NCBI GenBank assembly: GCA_913062605.1
Contig: CAJXWQ010000009.1
Coordinates: 1 to 62,144 of the forward strand
DNA from: an uncultured Cellvibrionales bacterium
Lineage (GTDB): Bacteria; Pseudomonadota; Gammaproteobacteria; Pseudomonadales; Porticoccaceae
DNA: 62,144 nt
Direction of reading: 5' to 3'
Within the stretch, counting starts at the first letter, position 1; each line of letters starts with the position of its first letter. The notes under the pieces are model-generated. The model was not told where the DNA came from and made no database searches. It saw only the letters and a list, made by a program, of their open reading frames with translations. Positions 7,078-15,508 of the stretch are shown in pieces. A program made the translations under genes and the position numbers.

Positions 7078-8229
7078 ATGCCAGAAGCACTTATTACATT
7101 GGGATCACTATTGCTGTTCGGGCTACTCACGTTCTGGTTGGGTAGCGTTACTGCACTACCACGAGTCACCCTTTTAATTCTTATGGGTGTTCTTATCGGT
7201 CCAAGCGGACTGGATTTATTTCAGGAAACACGAGAATTTTGGTTTGAACCACTCGCCACATTGGCACTCATTATGGTGGGCTTTCTACTCGGGGGTACAC
7301 TGAACCGATCCACCCAAAAACACCATGGTACTCAAATTATTGTTCTGTCCATTGGCATTGCACTAATCACCTTACTCACTGTCATTGCTGGATTACTACT
7401 ATTCACAGACCTGCCCCTTGAAGTCACCCTTTTATTAGGAGCCATCGCAACTGCGACAGCACCTGCAGCCACCGCTGCCGTCATTGATGAGCAAAAAGAG
7501 AGCGGCGAATTTGGCACCACCTTGCTAGGTATTGTTGCTCTGGATGATGTTTGGGGTTTACTGATCTTCAGCCTGTGCCTGGCATTTGCTACAGGTGCTG
7601 CCGTCGATAATGGCTTTTCAATATTCAGCTTTGGGCTACAGGAAATAGTTGGTGCATTGTTAGTTGGCGTAGCTCTAGGGTTGCCAATGTCTTTCCTAAC
7701 TGGGCGTATTCAGGAAGGTGAACCCACCCTGATTGAAGCACTGGGACTGGTCTTCATCTGTGGAGGGATTGCCTTGTGGTTAGAAGTCTCTTACCTGATA
7801 GCCGCCATGGCGATGGGAGCAACAGTAGCCAACTTGGCCAAACATCACACACGACCTTTCCATGCCATTAAAAATATCCAAAGCCCTTTTCTAGTGTTAT
7901 TTTTTATTCTTGCTGGTGCATCTCTTAACCTTGAAACCTTTATGGATATAGGGCTTATCGGTGGGCTTTATATTGCTCTTCGTTTAATAGGAAAAATTGT
8001 CGGTGGCTGGATTGCCGGGCGACTTTTCGGTATGTCCGGTTCCGATGCCCGATGGATGGGTGCAGCTATGCTCCCCCAGGCGGGTGTCGCTGTGGGTATG
8101 GCGCTCATTGTTGGCCAATTGTTGCCAGAGCATGCCGACACGGTCCTGACGGTGACCATCGCCGCTACCGCTCTATTCGAAATACTGGGGCCTGTGGCCA
8201 CCCGCGCGGCCATTAGACGCTGTAAGTAA
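7078..8229 (+). CDS. Cation:proton antiporter (Na_H_Exchanger family)
   Basis: 383-residue polytopic inner-membrane protein with about eleven hydrophobic segments. The central motif TATAPAATAAVIDE followed by GIVALDDVWGLLIFS carries the adjacent aspartates (DD) that bind the exchanged ion in the monovalent cation:proton antiporter superfamily. LLPQAGVAVGMALIVGQ near residue 330 is also typical. There is no C-terminal TrkA or regulatory domain, so it is a short form. It is monocistronic, divergent from the YbaK-type gene, and ends 330 bp before the metal-uptake operon. The transported cation cannot be read from the sequence. Confidence 0.88.
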   Translation: MPEALITLGSLLLFGLLTFWLGSVTALPRVTLLILMGVLIGPSGLDLFQETREFWFEPLATLALIMVGFLLGGTLNRSTQKHHGTQIIVLSIGIALITLLTVIAGLLLFTDLPLEVTLLLGAIATATAPAATAAVIDEQKESGEFGTTLLGIVALDDVWGLLIFSLCLAFATGAAVDNGFSIFSFGLQEIVGALLVGVALGLPMSFLTGRIQEGEPTLIEALGLVFICGGIALWLEVSYLIAAMAMGATVANLAKHHTRPFHAIKNIQSPFLVLFFILAGASLNLETFMDIGLIGGLYIALRLIGKIVGGWIAGRLFGMSGSDARWMGAAMLPQAGVAVGMALIVGQLLPEHADTVLTVTIAATALFEILGPVATRAAIRRCK

Positions 8230-8336
8230 TAACATCTCTGAATCCCACCCGATGACCTTTCCAGTACCACTTTTCTCCATCAGAAAATCTCTAATTGAGC
8301 GGTGTGTCTCATCACTTCCTACACATTAGCTTCCAC

Positions 8337-8353
8337 GTTAAGGCTTCCTTAAG
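8337..8353 (+). promoter_or_regulatory. PmrA/QseB-type response-regulator box
   Basis: GTTAAG GCTTC CTTAAG: two TTAAG half-sites 11 bp apart, the spacing used by PmrA/QseB-class OmpR regulators. It lies 207 bp upstream of the first gene of an operon that encodes such a regulator, so autoregulation is likely. No footprint data are available here. Confidence 0.6.
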
Positions 8354-8506
8354 TTTTCACCTTTAGTCTGCTGCTAACGAATCGGTTATATGGGCTGACC
8401 AGAAAAACTATTCGGCCGGTTAAGCACCCTGTTCCCGAGTCTGATTCACAGCACTCTGATCAAAAAAACCCATCATCAGACAATTTTCAAAGTAGTCAAT
8501 ACGAAA

Positions 8507-8551
8507 CTTACAGAAAGAAAATTGGCAGAAAGAAAACCGACCGAAAGGAGA
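8507..8551 (+). repeat. Three 15-bp units ending in a ribosome-binding site
   Basis: CTTACAGAAAGAAAA, TTGGCAGAAAGAAAA and CCGACCGAAAGGAGA are directly adjacent. The third unit has become the strong AAAGGAGA site, eight bases before the GTG start of the TPR gene; the other two have AGAAAGAAAA in its place. Confidence 0.85.
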
Positions 8552-8559
8552 CCTCCACT

Positions 8560-9216
8560 GTGAGATACCCATTAAAAAATATTTTCTCTATCACCGTACC
8601 CCTGTTTATTTTGAGTGCTGGGTCAGCTTGGGCAGACCTGAATGACGATATTTCGAAACTTCAGCATCGCTGGGCAGACGCTAATTATCAACTGTACGAG
8701 AAAGCCCAACTCTCAACATTCGAAACACTCGTTTCAGATTCTGAACAACTAGTAGCGACACACCCCAAATCTGCTGATGCTCTGGTTTGGAGTGGTATTA
8801 TTAAATCTACCTATGCCGGGGCTAAAGGTGGTTTGGGTGCCTTGTCACTGGCCAAGAAAGCCAAGACTGACCTCGAACAGGCACTGGGTATTGACCCTGA
8901 AGCACTCAATGGTTCCGCGTACACTAGCCTGGGAACACTCTACTTTAATGTGCCCGGCTGGCCGATCGGATTTGGTAGTGATAAAAAAGCTGAGGAACTT
9001 CTTCTAAAGGCCCTTGCCATAAACCCCGATGGTCTTGATACCAACTACTTTTTCGGTGACTATCTTATCCACGAAAAGCGCTATCAGGAGGCCAGAATCT
9101 ACCTGTTGAAAGCAAAAGGTGCGTCGCCTAGACCCGACCGTCCACTGGCAGATGCGGGCAGACAGAAAGAGATAACCCAAGCACTGGCTATCGTCGACCA
9201 AAAACTGGGGGACTAA
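8560..9216 (+). CDS. Exported TPR-repeat protein
   Basis: 218 residues starting with GTG behind AAAGGAGA. A signal peptide is visible (basic MRYPLK, hydrophobic ITVPLFILSAG, cleavage after SAWA), so it is periplasmic or membrane-associated. The rest is alpha-helical with TPR-like spacing, for example ALGIDPEALNGSAYTSLGTLYF and ALAINPDGLDTNYFFGDYLIHEKRYQEARIYL. It is the first gene of an operon with a two-component system, a cupredoxin-like protein and an FTR1 permease, ten bases before the regulator. It probably scaffolds or supports the metal-uptake components; the exact role is unknown. Confidence 0.85.
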   Translation: MRYPLKNIFSITVPLFILSAGSAWADLNDDISKLQHRWADANYQLYEKAQLSTFETLVSDSEQLVATHPKSADALVWSGIIKSTYAGAKGGLGALSLAKKAKTDLEQALGIDPEALNGSAYTSLGTLYFNVPGWPIGFGSDKKAEELLLKALAINPDGLDTNYFFGDYLIHEKRYQEARIYLLKAKGASPRPDRPLADAGRQKEITQALAIVDQKLGD

Positions 9217-9226
9217 CCAAAATAGA

Positions 9227-9886
9227 ATGCTGATACTTCTGGTAGAAGATGACAGACCCCTTGCGTTTAGCCTGCAAACAGCCCTGCGAAAGCTGGGCTA
9301 TGTAGTCAACCATGTGGAGAATGGAGAGACCTGCCTGCATGTGGTCGCCACTGAAGCGCCGGATATTGTAATTCTAGACCTTGGCCTGCCTGACATGGAT
9401 GGACTCAAGGTACTTAAAAAAATTCGTCATACGTCGACAACACTACCCATCCTGCTTTTAACCGCCAGAGACAGTATCAACGACAAGGTAATGGGGTTGG
9501 ACAGCGGTGCGGATGATTATCTTGCCAAACCCTTTGAAATGACCGAATTACTGGCACGACTACGTGTTCTAGAGCGACGGCTTAGCACTGCCAAATCAAC
9601 CAAAATAACCATTGGTAACGTCTCTCTTGATGCCGCCACCCAGACAGTTATACAGCAAGATCATGAACTGGAGCTATCCCGCAAAGAATACATGCTACTG
9701 AAAAGCTTGATGGAAAATGCTGGAAAGGTGCTCACCCGGGCAACACTGGAAAACCGGCTCTACAGCTGGGGGGAAGAGGTCTGCAGTAATGCCCTCGAAG
9801 TGCATATTCATCATTTAAGGAAAAAAATCGGGACCGACTTTATCAAAACGGTTCGCGGTGTAGGGTATAAGGTTACTCAGGCATGA
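9227..9886 (+). CDS. OmpR/QseB-family response regulator
   Basis: 219-residue cytoplasmic DNA-binding regulator. The receiver domain (about 1-115) has the acidic cluster E7-D8-D9, the phosphoacceptor D51 in ILDLGLPDMDG, LLTARD and the KPF lysine. The C-terminal winged helix (about 125-219) ends in IHHLRKKIG and KTVRGVGYKV. Its TGA overlaps the kinase ATG by four bases. It is of the PmrA/QseB/BasR type, and a matching TTAAG direct repeat lies upstream of the operon. Confidence 0.95.
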   Translation: MLILLVEDDRPLAFSLQTALRKLGYVVNHVENGETCLHVVATEAPDIVILDLGLPDMDGLKVLKKIRHTSTTLPILLLTARDSINDKVMGLDSGADDYLAKPFEMTELLARLRVLERRLSTAKSTKITIGNVSLDAATQTVIQQDHELELSRKEYMLLKSLMENAGKVLTRATLENRLYSWGEEVCSNALEVHIHHLRKKIGTDFIKTVRGVGYKVTQA

Positions 9887-11211
9887 AATCCATCCGGATA
9901 TTTCTGATAGCCTCAATACTGGCCACCCTGACACTGTTTAATTTTATTGCAGCCCTTCAGGGTTATAAATCCAGCCTGCATGAAGCAGAGAAACTCTTTG
10001 ATAGACAGCTTCTCCAGACCGCCAAGTTGATCGCCAACCTTCATGTAGATAAGACCACCAATAATCTCAATCAGCTGAGTGAGCTAGCCTATCAAGTCTG
10101 GCATAACGATCAGCTCCTGGCTGCGTCAAACAATGCCCAAGTGGAAACAATTACCGAGCATCACCCCGGCTTTGGATATGCAAACTTTGATGGATATCGA
10201 TGGAGAACACTGGCTTATTTCGACCCAAGTAATAACAACTGGATTATTGCAGCGGAGAGAACTGATCTTCGATATATTTTGGCCGAAGATGTTATTACCA
10301 AAGCCGTGGTACCTATTGTATTGGGGATTCCCTTTGTGGGACTGCTCATCTGGCTTATTATCAGCAGAGGGCTTAAACCGCTTAAAGACCTTTCAGTCAG
10401 GCTAAAAAATAAACAGGTAAACGACCTTACACCGATTGAAACACCTGAATTAAAGGATGAATTGAAACAGGTTACACAATCCATCAATGTCCTGATACGC
10501 CGCCTGGGTTCTGCATTGGAGCGAGAAAAACGCTTCACCTCAGATGCAGCACACGAACTCCGCACCCCCATCAGCGCCCTTAAGGTTCAGCTTCACAATC
10601 TTAAAGGTGATCTACCCGCCGGTAATGAATCATTTATTCAGCTGCAATCTGGTGTTGAACGGATGCAGCATCTGATAGAACAACTCTTGTCGCTATATCG
10701 CTCTACGCCAGACGAGTTCTCAAGCCACTTCACACCCGTTAACCTGTACCAACTCGCTCAAGATATTATCGCAGAGCAACATCTCGTGTTTGAAGCTAAA
10801 GACCAAACACTCGCACTTGAGGGTTCAAACAATGTCATTGATGGAGACCCCTTGACCCTAAGTACCTTGCTACAAAATTTGCTCAGTAACGCCAATAAAT
10901 ATACGCCCAACGGAGGAAGTATTCTGGTGTCTGTGAGCGGGTCAAAGGATCAGGTTTGTCTCAAAGTAGAAGATTCAGGCCCCGGTATAGTTTCCAGTGA
11001 TTACAATAAGGTCTTTGAACGCTTTCAGCGCCTTAACAACAAACCGGAAGTCACTGTGACGCAAGGTTGTGGATTGGGACTGACCATCGTTAAGCATATT
11101 GCCAATTTGCACCATGCAGACATAAGCATTGCACCGTCCAGTTTTCCCAGTGGTGCAGCATTTACCCTCCAGTTCAATAAGATACCGGGCCAAGATGCAA
11201 AACATAGTTAA
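9883..11211 (+). CDS. QseC/PmrB-like sensor histidine kinase
   Basis: 442-residue inner-membrane kinase. It has an N-terminal membrane helix, then a periplasmic sensor of about 120 residues of the 2CSK_N type (YKSSLHEAEKLFDRQLLQTA), a second membrane helix (IVLGIPFVGLLIWLIISRG) and HAMP. The HisKA H-box is AAHELRTPISALK, and the ATPase domain has NLLSNANKYTP, EDSGPGI and GCGLGLTI. Its 3' end overlaps the cupredoxin gene by 17 bases. Since the neighbours are metal-uptake genes, iron or copper availability is the plausible signal; this is inference. Confidence 0.95.
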   Translation: MKSIRIFLIASILATLTLFNFIAALQGYKSSLHEAEKLFDRQLLQTAKLIANLHVDKTTNNLNQLSELAYQVWHNDQLLAASNNAQVETITEHHPGFGYANFDGYRWRTLAYFDPSNNNWIIAAERTDLRYILAEDVITKAVVPIVLGIPFVGLLIWLIISRGLKPLKDLSVRLKNKQVNDLTPIETPELKDELKQVTQSINVLIRRLGSALEREKRFTSDAAHELRTPISALKVQLHNLKGDLPAGNESFIQLQSGVERMQHLIEQLLSLYRSTPDEFSSHFTPVNLYQLAQDIIAEQHLVFEAKDQTLALEGSNNVIDGDPLTLSTLLQNLLSNANKYTPNGGSILVSVSGSKDQVCLKVEDSGPGIVSSDYNKVFERFQRLNNKPEVTVTQGCGLGLTIVKHIANLHHADISIAPSSFPSGAAFTLQFNKIPGQDAKHS

Positions 11212-11545
11212 TCGGGTGGCAGTACTCATAGTGGGCATGGGCTTTGTGTTCTTTGGTCACTATGCCGTTGCCGGAACACCCGTTATTGAGCTGACAATCA
11301 AGGATCACCTGTTCTTCCCGGCAACCATTGAAATCCCGGCAAACACCAAGATCAAACTCCTGGTGATTAATCTCGATCCAACCGCTGAGGAATTCGAAAG
11401 CTATGAGCTTAATCGGGAAAAAGTGATTTTAGGCAACCGTAAGGGCGTTATTTTTATTGGCCCACTACCGCCGGGGGAATACCCATTTTTCGGTGAATTT
11501 TACCCCAAAACCGCTCAGGGAAAAGTGGTGGTAACCGACCAATGA
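11195..11545 (+). CDS. Exported cupredoxin-like protein
   Basis: 116 residues with a signal peptide (VAVLIVGMGFVFFGHYAVA, then GTPVIEL). The mature part has the EfeO-type cupredoxin-like beta pattern: TIKDHLFFPATIEIPANTKIKL, EEFESYELNREKVI and LPPGEYPFFGEFYP. The start is the ATG at 11195, inside the end of the kinase gene; the ORF reads further upstream, but that part lacks the signal peptide start. FTR1-type iron permeases often have a periplasmic cupredoxin partner that binds copper and handles iron. Canonical type-1 copper ligands are not obvious, so metal binding is uncertain. Confidence 0.85.
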   Translation: MQNIVNRVAVLIVGMGFVFFGHYAVAGTPVIELTIKDHLFFPATIEIPANTKIKLLVINLDPTAEEFESYELNREKVILGNRKGVIFIGPLPPGEYPFFGEFYPKTAQGKVVVTDQ

Positions 11546-11564
11546 GCACTGGAGAAACGCCCTT

Positions 11565-12386
11565 ATGTTCCTAAATTCCGTGGTCCTGATTCTCCAGGAA
11601 ATTCTGGAGGCTGCGCTGCTGATTAGCGTGCTGCTTGTGTTTACAAGACTTCGTAGCATCAGACCTTTTTGGGCCATCGCAGCCATTGCATCAGGGGCGA
11701 TTGGCGCCTATTTCTTTGCCCATCATATGGCATCTATTTCAGAATGGTTTGACTATGTCGGTCAGGAGGTGATGAACGCTTTTATCCAGCTCGCCATTCT
11801 ATTCATACTTGCAATTTTTTCGGCAAAGTATCTAGGGAACACCCACTCCCCCCACAGCTCTCAAATGAACAGAGGGTTTATTGTCTGTACGCTATTGCTT
11901 GTCGCCCTGTCTCTGACAAGGGAAGGATCAGAAGTTTTTATCTACGTCGGTGGTGCTCTGGGTGACCCGTCCCATGTTCAGCCCACCCTGATGGGCTCTG
12001 TAATTGGTGCTGGTATAGGCATTAGTGTAGGGGTATTAATCTACTATGGCCTTCTCGGGCTGCCCACCAAGAGGATCTCGACCAGCGGATTGTTGTTACT
12101 GTCTCTGATAGGGGGAAATATGGCCTCTCAGGCCACGTTATTACTGACTCAAGCAGACTGGCTGCCCTACTCTAGAATACTTTGGGACACTTCTAGCTGG
12201 CTCCCGGAAAACTCCATTTTAGGGCGCTTGCTATATGCCATTATTGGTTATGAAGCCACACCCTCGTTATTTCAGGTCTTCAGTTATGCCACCGGTATAC
12301 TGTTGATCTTTCTATGTGCGCAATTTTCTTTCAGGAAACAGCCTCCTATGCTGATCAAACAAACGTCAACCACAACACCTCAATGA
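11565..12386 (+). CDS. FTR1-family iron permease
   Basis: 273-residue polytopic membrane protein with about seven hydrophobic helices. FTR1/EfeU proteins carry two REGxE-type motifs for iron. The second is intact as LTREGSEVF near residue 124. The first helix has LQEILEAALL, keeping the glutamates but not the arginine. It lies 19 bp after the cupredoxin-like gene and abuts the next gene with no gap, so it belongs to the operon. The likely role is high-affinity ferrous or ferric iron import with the cupredoxin. Confidence 0.9.
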   Translation: MFLNSVVLILQEILEAALLISVLLVFTRLRSIRPFWAIAAIASGAIGAYFFAHHMASISEWFDYVGQEVMNAFIQLAILFILAIFSAKYLGNTHSPHSSQMNRGFIVCTLLLVALSLTREGSEVFIYVGGALGDPSHVQPTLMGSVIGAGIGISVGVLIYYGLLGLPTKRISTSGLLLLSLIGGNMASQATLLLTQADWLPYSRILWDTSSWLPENSILGRLLYAIIGYEATPSLFQVFSYATGILLIFLCAQFSFRKQPPMLIKQTSTTTPQ

Positions 12387-13184
12387 ATGTCTTATATTAT
12401 GTATAACACCAAGTACTCACCAATGACCACACAACATCCCCTATGTGAACAGCGCCTATTTGGATTCCATTTATTTGGACAACACTTATGGCTGCTGCCT
12501 TTATTTTTTCTGAGCATGTCTAGTCAGAGTATGGCTAATGGCAGTGTAGTGGATAAAATTTACCATCCTTATGTGGATGCACTTGAGCAAGAAATAGAGT
12601 GGCGTGTTATCCATCAGGACGATCAACCCGGTGCTGAGGATAACTTACAACTTCACCGTTTTGGTTATGGAAGAGCTATTGGCGAACGATGGTTTGGTGA
12701 AGTCTATCTGATCGGGGAAAAATCTGATGATACGGAATTTAAGATAGAAGCCTATGAATTGGAGGCCAAATGGCAAATCACCGAGCAAGGTGAATACTCG
12801 GCCGATTGGGGGTTACTCTTCGAACTAGAGAAAGAAGCCCATGAAAGTATTTGGGAGTTCTCAACGGGTCTCTTGGTAGAAAAGGAATGGGGCCGGTGGA
12901 GTGGTACCGCCAACTTAGTGCTCACCCATGAATGGGGTTCTGATATTGAAGATGAAATAGAAAGTTCAGCCGGCTTACAGGTACGCTACCGTCTCTCTCA
13001 CTGGTTTGAACCCGCCCTAGAGTTTTATAGTGGTGAAGATACTCAAGCCATAGGGCCCGTACTCATGGGTAATATCAATACCGGTATACGCCAGAATTTA
13101 CACTGGGAAACAGGCCTTATCTTTGGCATGGATGAAGACAGCCCCAACACAACGTTAAGAGCCTTAATTGAGTATGAGTTTTAA
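12387..13184 (+). CDS. Outer-membrane beta-barrel-like protein, unknown function
   Basis: 265 residues, family not recognised. The long N-terminus precedes a signal-like segment (LWLLPLFFLSMSSQSMA, then NGS). The mature part alternates hydrophobic and polar residues, is rich in Trp, Glu and aromatic residues, and ends in EYEF with a terminal phenylalanine, as expected of outer-membrane barrels. It begins immediately after the FTR1 stop and closes the metal operon, so an outer-membrane route or sensor for the same metal is plausible. Another ATG at 12423 may be the real start. Codons 19-33 are a 15-bp repeat. Confidence 0.75.
   Translation: MSYIMYNTKYSPMTTQHPLCEQRLFGFHLFGQHLWLLPLFFLSMSSQSMANGSVVDKIYHPYVDALEQEIEWRVIHQDDQPGAEDNLQLHRFGYGRAIGERWFGEVYLIGEKSDDTEFKIEAYELEAKWQITEQGEYSADWGLLFELEKEAHESIWEFSTGLLVEKEWGRWSGTANLVLTHEWGSDIEDEIESSAGLQVRYRLSHWFEPALEFYSGEDTQAIGPVLMGNINTGIRQNLHWETGLIFGMDEDSPNTTLRALIEYEF
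12441..12485 (+). repeat. Three in-frame 15-bp units in a leader region
   Basis: CTATGTGAACAGCGC, CTATTTGGATTCCAT and TTATTTGGACAACAC encode LCEQR, LFGFH and LFGQH just before the hydrophobic core of the signal peptide; the next segment starts LW. Units two and three are clearly related; the first is weaker. Confidence 0.6.
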
Positions 13185-13218
13185 CATGCCACTATTTGAT
13201 ACTTATGCTTTTTCTAAC

Positions 13219-13605
13219 TCACTCTTCATTGGAAAGTAATTCAATTTTATAGCCATCAGGATCTTCCACAAAAGCCAACACAGTCGCCCCATGCATCATC
13301 GGACCGGGTTCTCTTATAATCACACCTCCCGCTTCACGAATCCGATCACAGGCGGCATAAACATCACCTACTCCGATAGCAATATGACCATAAGCGTCGC
13401 CCAAGGTATAACTGCTGGTGTCCCAATTATGGGTTAACTCCAAAACAGTATTTTCCGATTCATCGCCATAACCCAAAAAAGCCAGAGTAAACTTCCCATC
13501 GGGAAAGTCCTTACGTCGCAGTAAGTTCATTCCCAAAATATCTGTATAAAACCCAATGGATTTATCAAGATCCCCTACCCTCAGCATGGTATGCAATAGA
13601 CGCAT
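13219..13605 (-). CDS. gloA: Lactoylglutathione lyase (glyoxalase I)
   Basis: Converts the methylglyoxal-glutathione hemithioacetal to S-lactoylglutathione. 128 residues, the compact bacterial form. The metal ligands fit the family: His5 in MRLLHTML, Glu in NTVLELTHNW, His in YGHIAIGV and Glu in GYKIELLS. I chose ATG 13603-13605 because it matches the family start and has AGAGG upstream; the ORF reads 12 codons further. It is convergent with the operon on its left and separated from the Yip1 gene by a strong terminator. Confidence 0.95.
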   Translation of the reverse strand: MRLLHTMLRVGDLDKSIGFYTDILGMNLLRRKDFPDGKFTLAFLGYGDESENTVLELTHNWDTSSYTLGDAYGHIAIGVGDVYAACDRIREAGGVIIREPGPMMHGATVLAFVEDPDGYKIELLSNEE

Positions 13606-13661
13606 TTCTATACCTCTCAAAATTTTATGGGATTTCAGCAAAGCATAGACTCATGCCACAT

Positions 13662-13697
13662 AAAAAAGCCGGGTATAAATCTATACCCGGCTTTTTT
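13662..13697. terminator. Bidirectional intrinsic terminator
   Basis: Perfect 16-bp inverted repeat AAAAAAGCCGGGTATA / TATACCCGGCTTTTTT with a 4-nt loop. The stem has GC-rich GCCGGG with T-runs on either strand. It ends the Yip1 gene on the minus strand. Confidence 0.92.
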
Positions 13698-13711
13698 GAA
13701 ATTAACTGTTC

Positions 13712-14311
13712 TCAGTTAGTAAACACGGGTGCAGCGACGTACTCCCAAAGTAATACAGTAGCAACTAACACAGCGACGACGTAAACCAGTGCAACGGCAA
13801 AAACGGCACTGGCATAAAGAAACCCTAAGTCTTCTGGTACTTTCATCATCTCCGGGATACCTAAATATATAAGGCGAATAGCGTAACTACAGGCCGCAGT
13901 AGCAACAACTATATCAAGCCACCAAATAGGGTACGCGGCTATGGCGCCAGCCAAAAAAACCGGGGTAGAACACAGTCCTACAAATACAAAGCCTTTATAG
14001 GCATGAAGGCTTGCCGAATAGGTTTTGGACATCCAGTGAATCATTAGACCAATAAAGACCAAGGCTCCCATCAGTGCAAAATAAAAGAGTACGGCTAAAG
14101 GAATGGCACTACTTTCTGTAATACGAACAGGGTCACCGTCACCTATTGTCCAACCAAACTGGGTGGTACCAATATAAAACCCAATAGCGGGTATCATTCC
14201 AAGAAAAATGAAATAAATACTCATTCGCTTCAGAGCTTCATCAGAAAACTCAGCAATTTTTTTCCACTCAGCCTGTGGATCATGTAGCAATCCAAACATA
14301 TGACCTAACAT
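13712..14311 (-). CDS. Yip1-family membrane protein
   Basis: 199-residue polytopic inner-membrane protein of the bacterial Yip1 type, with five hydrophobic segments (SIYFIFLGMIPAIGFYIG, AVLFYFALMGALVFIGLMI, FVFVGLCSTPVFLAGAIAAY, a segment through VATAACSYAIRLIYLG, and AVFAVALVYVVAVLVATVLL). The N-terminal segment LHDPQAEWKKIAE is typical. Function is unknown. It is monocistronic, with a strong terminator immediately downstream and about 170 bp to the cbb3 assembly genes upstream. Confidence 0.82.
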   Translation of the reverse strand: MLGHMFGLLHDPQAEWKKIAEFSDEALKRMSIYFIFLGMIPAIGFYIGTTQFGWTIGDGDPVRITESSAIPLAVLFYFALMGALVFIGLMIHWMSKTYSASLHAYKGFVFVGLCSTPVFLAGAIAAYPIWWLDIVVATAACSYAIRLIYLGIPEMMKVPEDLGFLYASAVFAVALVYVVAVLVATVLLWEYVAAPVFTN

Positions 14312-14480
14312 AAAACCCCTCGCATTTTTTTGCTTTAATTATATTTGTGCCTTAGCTATATCTACCGATCAGCCAGTTTTCAACTAACCATTTGGTAGTA
14401 ACTTTTATACCCCCGAAGTCAACCCCATGGCTTGACCAATGTCAACTGCAAGGGCTTCAGAAAAAGGTTTTTTAGCTGGG

Positions 14481-15188
14481 TTAATGATGCATATGTTCAT
14501 GCCCAGAATTTGGCACCGCGTCTGTAGAGGAAGAATGAGAGTGAGAATAGGCACTCCACAGTGTCCAACTACCAAAGATAATCAATATCAACGCCATCAT
14601 CACCCGCAATAACCTTCCCTGTAGCCACTGACGCAATTGGCTAGAGAAAATACCACCGGCTAACATCGCAGGCAATGTCCCGACACCAAAAGCCATCATG
14701 GCCGCAGCACCCGTTACCGGTGTTGCAGATGCGCCCGCATAAGCCAATGCCGTATACACTAGGCCGCAGGGCAGCCAGCCCCATAACATACCATAAAAAA
14801 ATCCTTTTCCCGCTGATCTAACTTGAAACAGCCCTTTGCTCAGGGGCTCCAGCCGCCGCCACAAATGTTGTCCGGCTCGTTCCAGCCATGACAACACTCG
14901 CCACCAGCCGGCCAAATATAATCCCATTAAAATTAACAAGATACCCGCTATTGCACGCAGCCATGGGCCTATCGACAAAAAGTGCTGACCAAAATATCCA
15001 AGTAATCCAACCAGAGCACCCAACAGACCGTAGGAAACAATTCGGCCCAAGTTATAGCTGAGGAGAATTGGCCAGCGTGATCGTTTGTCATCAGCAGCAA
15101 ACCCCAATGCTGCAACAATACCGCCACACATTCCTGCACAGTGCCCCGCTCCCATGAGACCAATAACCAACATAGCGGTCATTGACAT
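14481..15188 (-). CDS. TauE/SafE-type membrane protein next to cbb3 assembly genes
   Basis: 235-residue polytopic protein of the sulfite exporter TauE/SafE (DsbD_2-like) group commonly found after ccoS and implicated in copper delivery to cytochrome oxidase. The first helix carries the paired cysteines GHCAGMCGG, a likely metal site, and a second cysteine lies in WGWLPCGLVY. The C-terminus is His-rich (HSHSHSS, HEHMHH). The ORF can be read from a GTG at 15206 overlapping ccoS, but ATG 15186-15188 has GAGG eight bases upstream and is preferred. It is the last gene of the oxidase operon. Confidence 0.85.
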   Translation of the reverse strand: MSMTAMLVIGLMGAGHCAGMCGGIVAALGFAADDKRSRWPILLSYNLGRIVSYGLLGALVGLLGYFGQHFLSIGPWLRAIAGILLILMGLYLAGWWRVLSWLERAGQHLWRRLEPLSKGLFQVRSAGKGFFYGMLWGWLPCGLVYTALAYAGASATPVTGAAAMMAFGVGTLPAMLAGGIFSSQLRQWLQGRLLRVMMALILIIFGSWTLWSAYSHSHSSSTDAVPNSGHEHMHH

Positions 15189-15198
15189 CGCATCGACC

Positions 15199-15438
15199 TC
15201 ATTCACTCGGCTTAACCTCGTCCTGTTTTCCTTCCTGAACCTCTTCCTGCAGGGACTTGTCTTGCTGGGGCTGGTCTTCCCGAGAGAGCTCTAAATCGTC
15301 GTCGTCCCCGAAGAGGATGCGCTCACCCTCCCCATCGAGATCATCATATTGGCCATTGTTTACCGCCCAAAAAAATATGGCTATAGCCAATGCACAAAAT
15401 ATCAGGGAGACAGGAATAAGTAGGTAAAGACTGGCCAT
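15199..15438 (-). CDS. ccoS: cbb3 oxidase maturation protein CcoS
   Basis: 79 residues with one N-terminal membrane helix (LYLLIPVSLIFCALAIAIFFWAVNNGQYDDLDGEGERILF), the hallmark of CcoS, followed by an acidic, charged tail. CcoS is needed for incorporation of heme and copper cofactors into cbb3 oxidase. The tail is longer and more charged (Glu, Asp, Gln) than in the shortest homologues. It lies 70 bp after ccoI on the same strand. Confidence 0.93.
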   Translation of the reverse strand: MASLYLLIPVSLIFCALAIAIFFWAVNNGQYDDLDGEGERILFGDDDDLELSREDQPQQDKSLQEEVQEGKQDEVKPSE

Positions 15439-15508
15439 TTGGAGGGATACCGAAAAAATTAGACTGTTATAAACATACTATATGGGCTCTCATCATACAT
15501 GAGCATGA

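Larger units (their letters stand above)
8230..8559 (+). other. Intergenic region with PmrA-like box and 15-bp repeats
   Basis: 330 bp without a gene. It contains the direct repeat GTTAAG-N5-CTTAAG at 8337-8353, a possible -10-like TTATAT near 8386, and the three-unit 15-bp array that ends in the ribosome-binding site of the next gene. I saw no convincing terminator for the antiporter. Confidence 0.6.
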
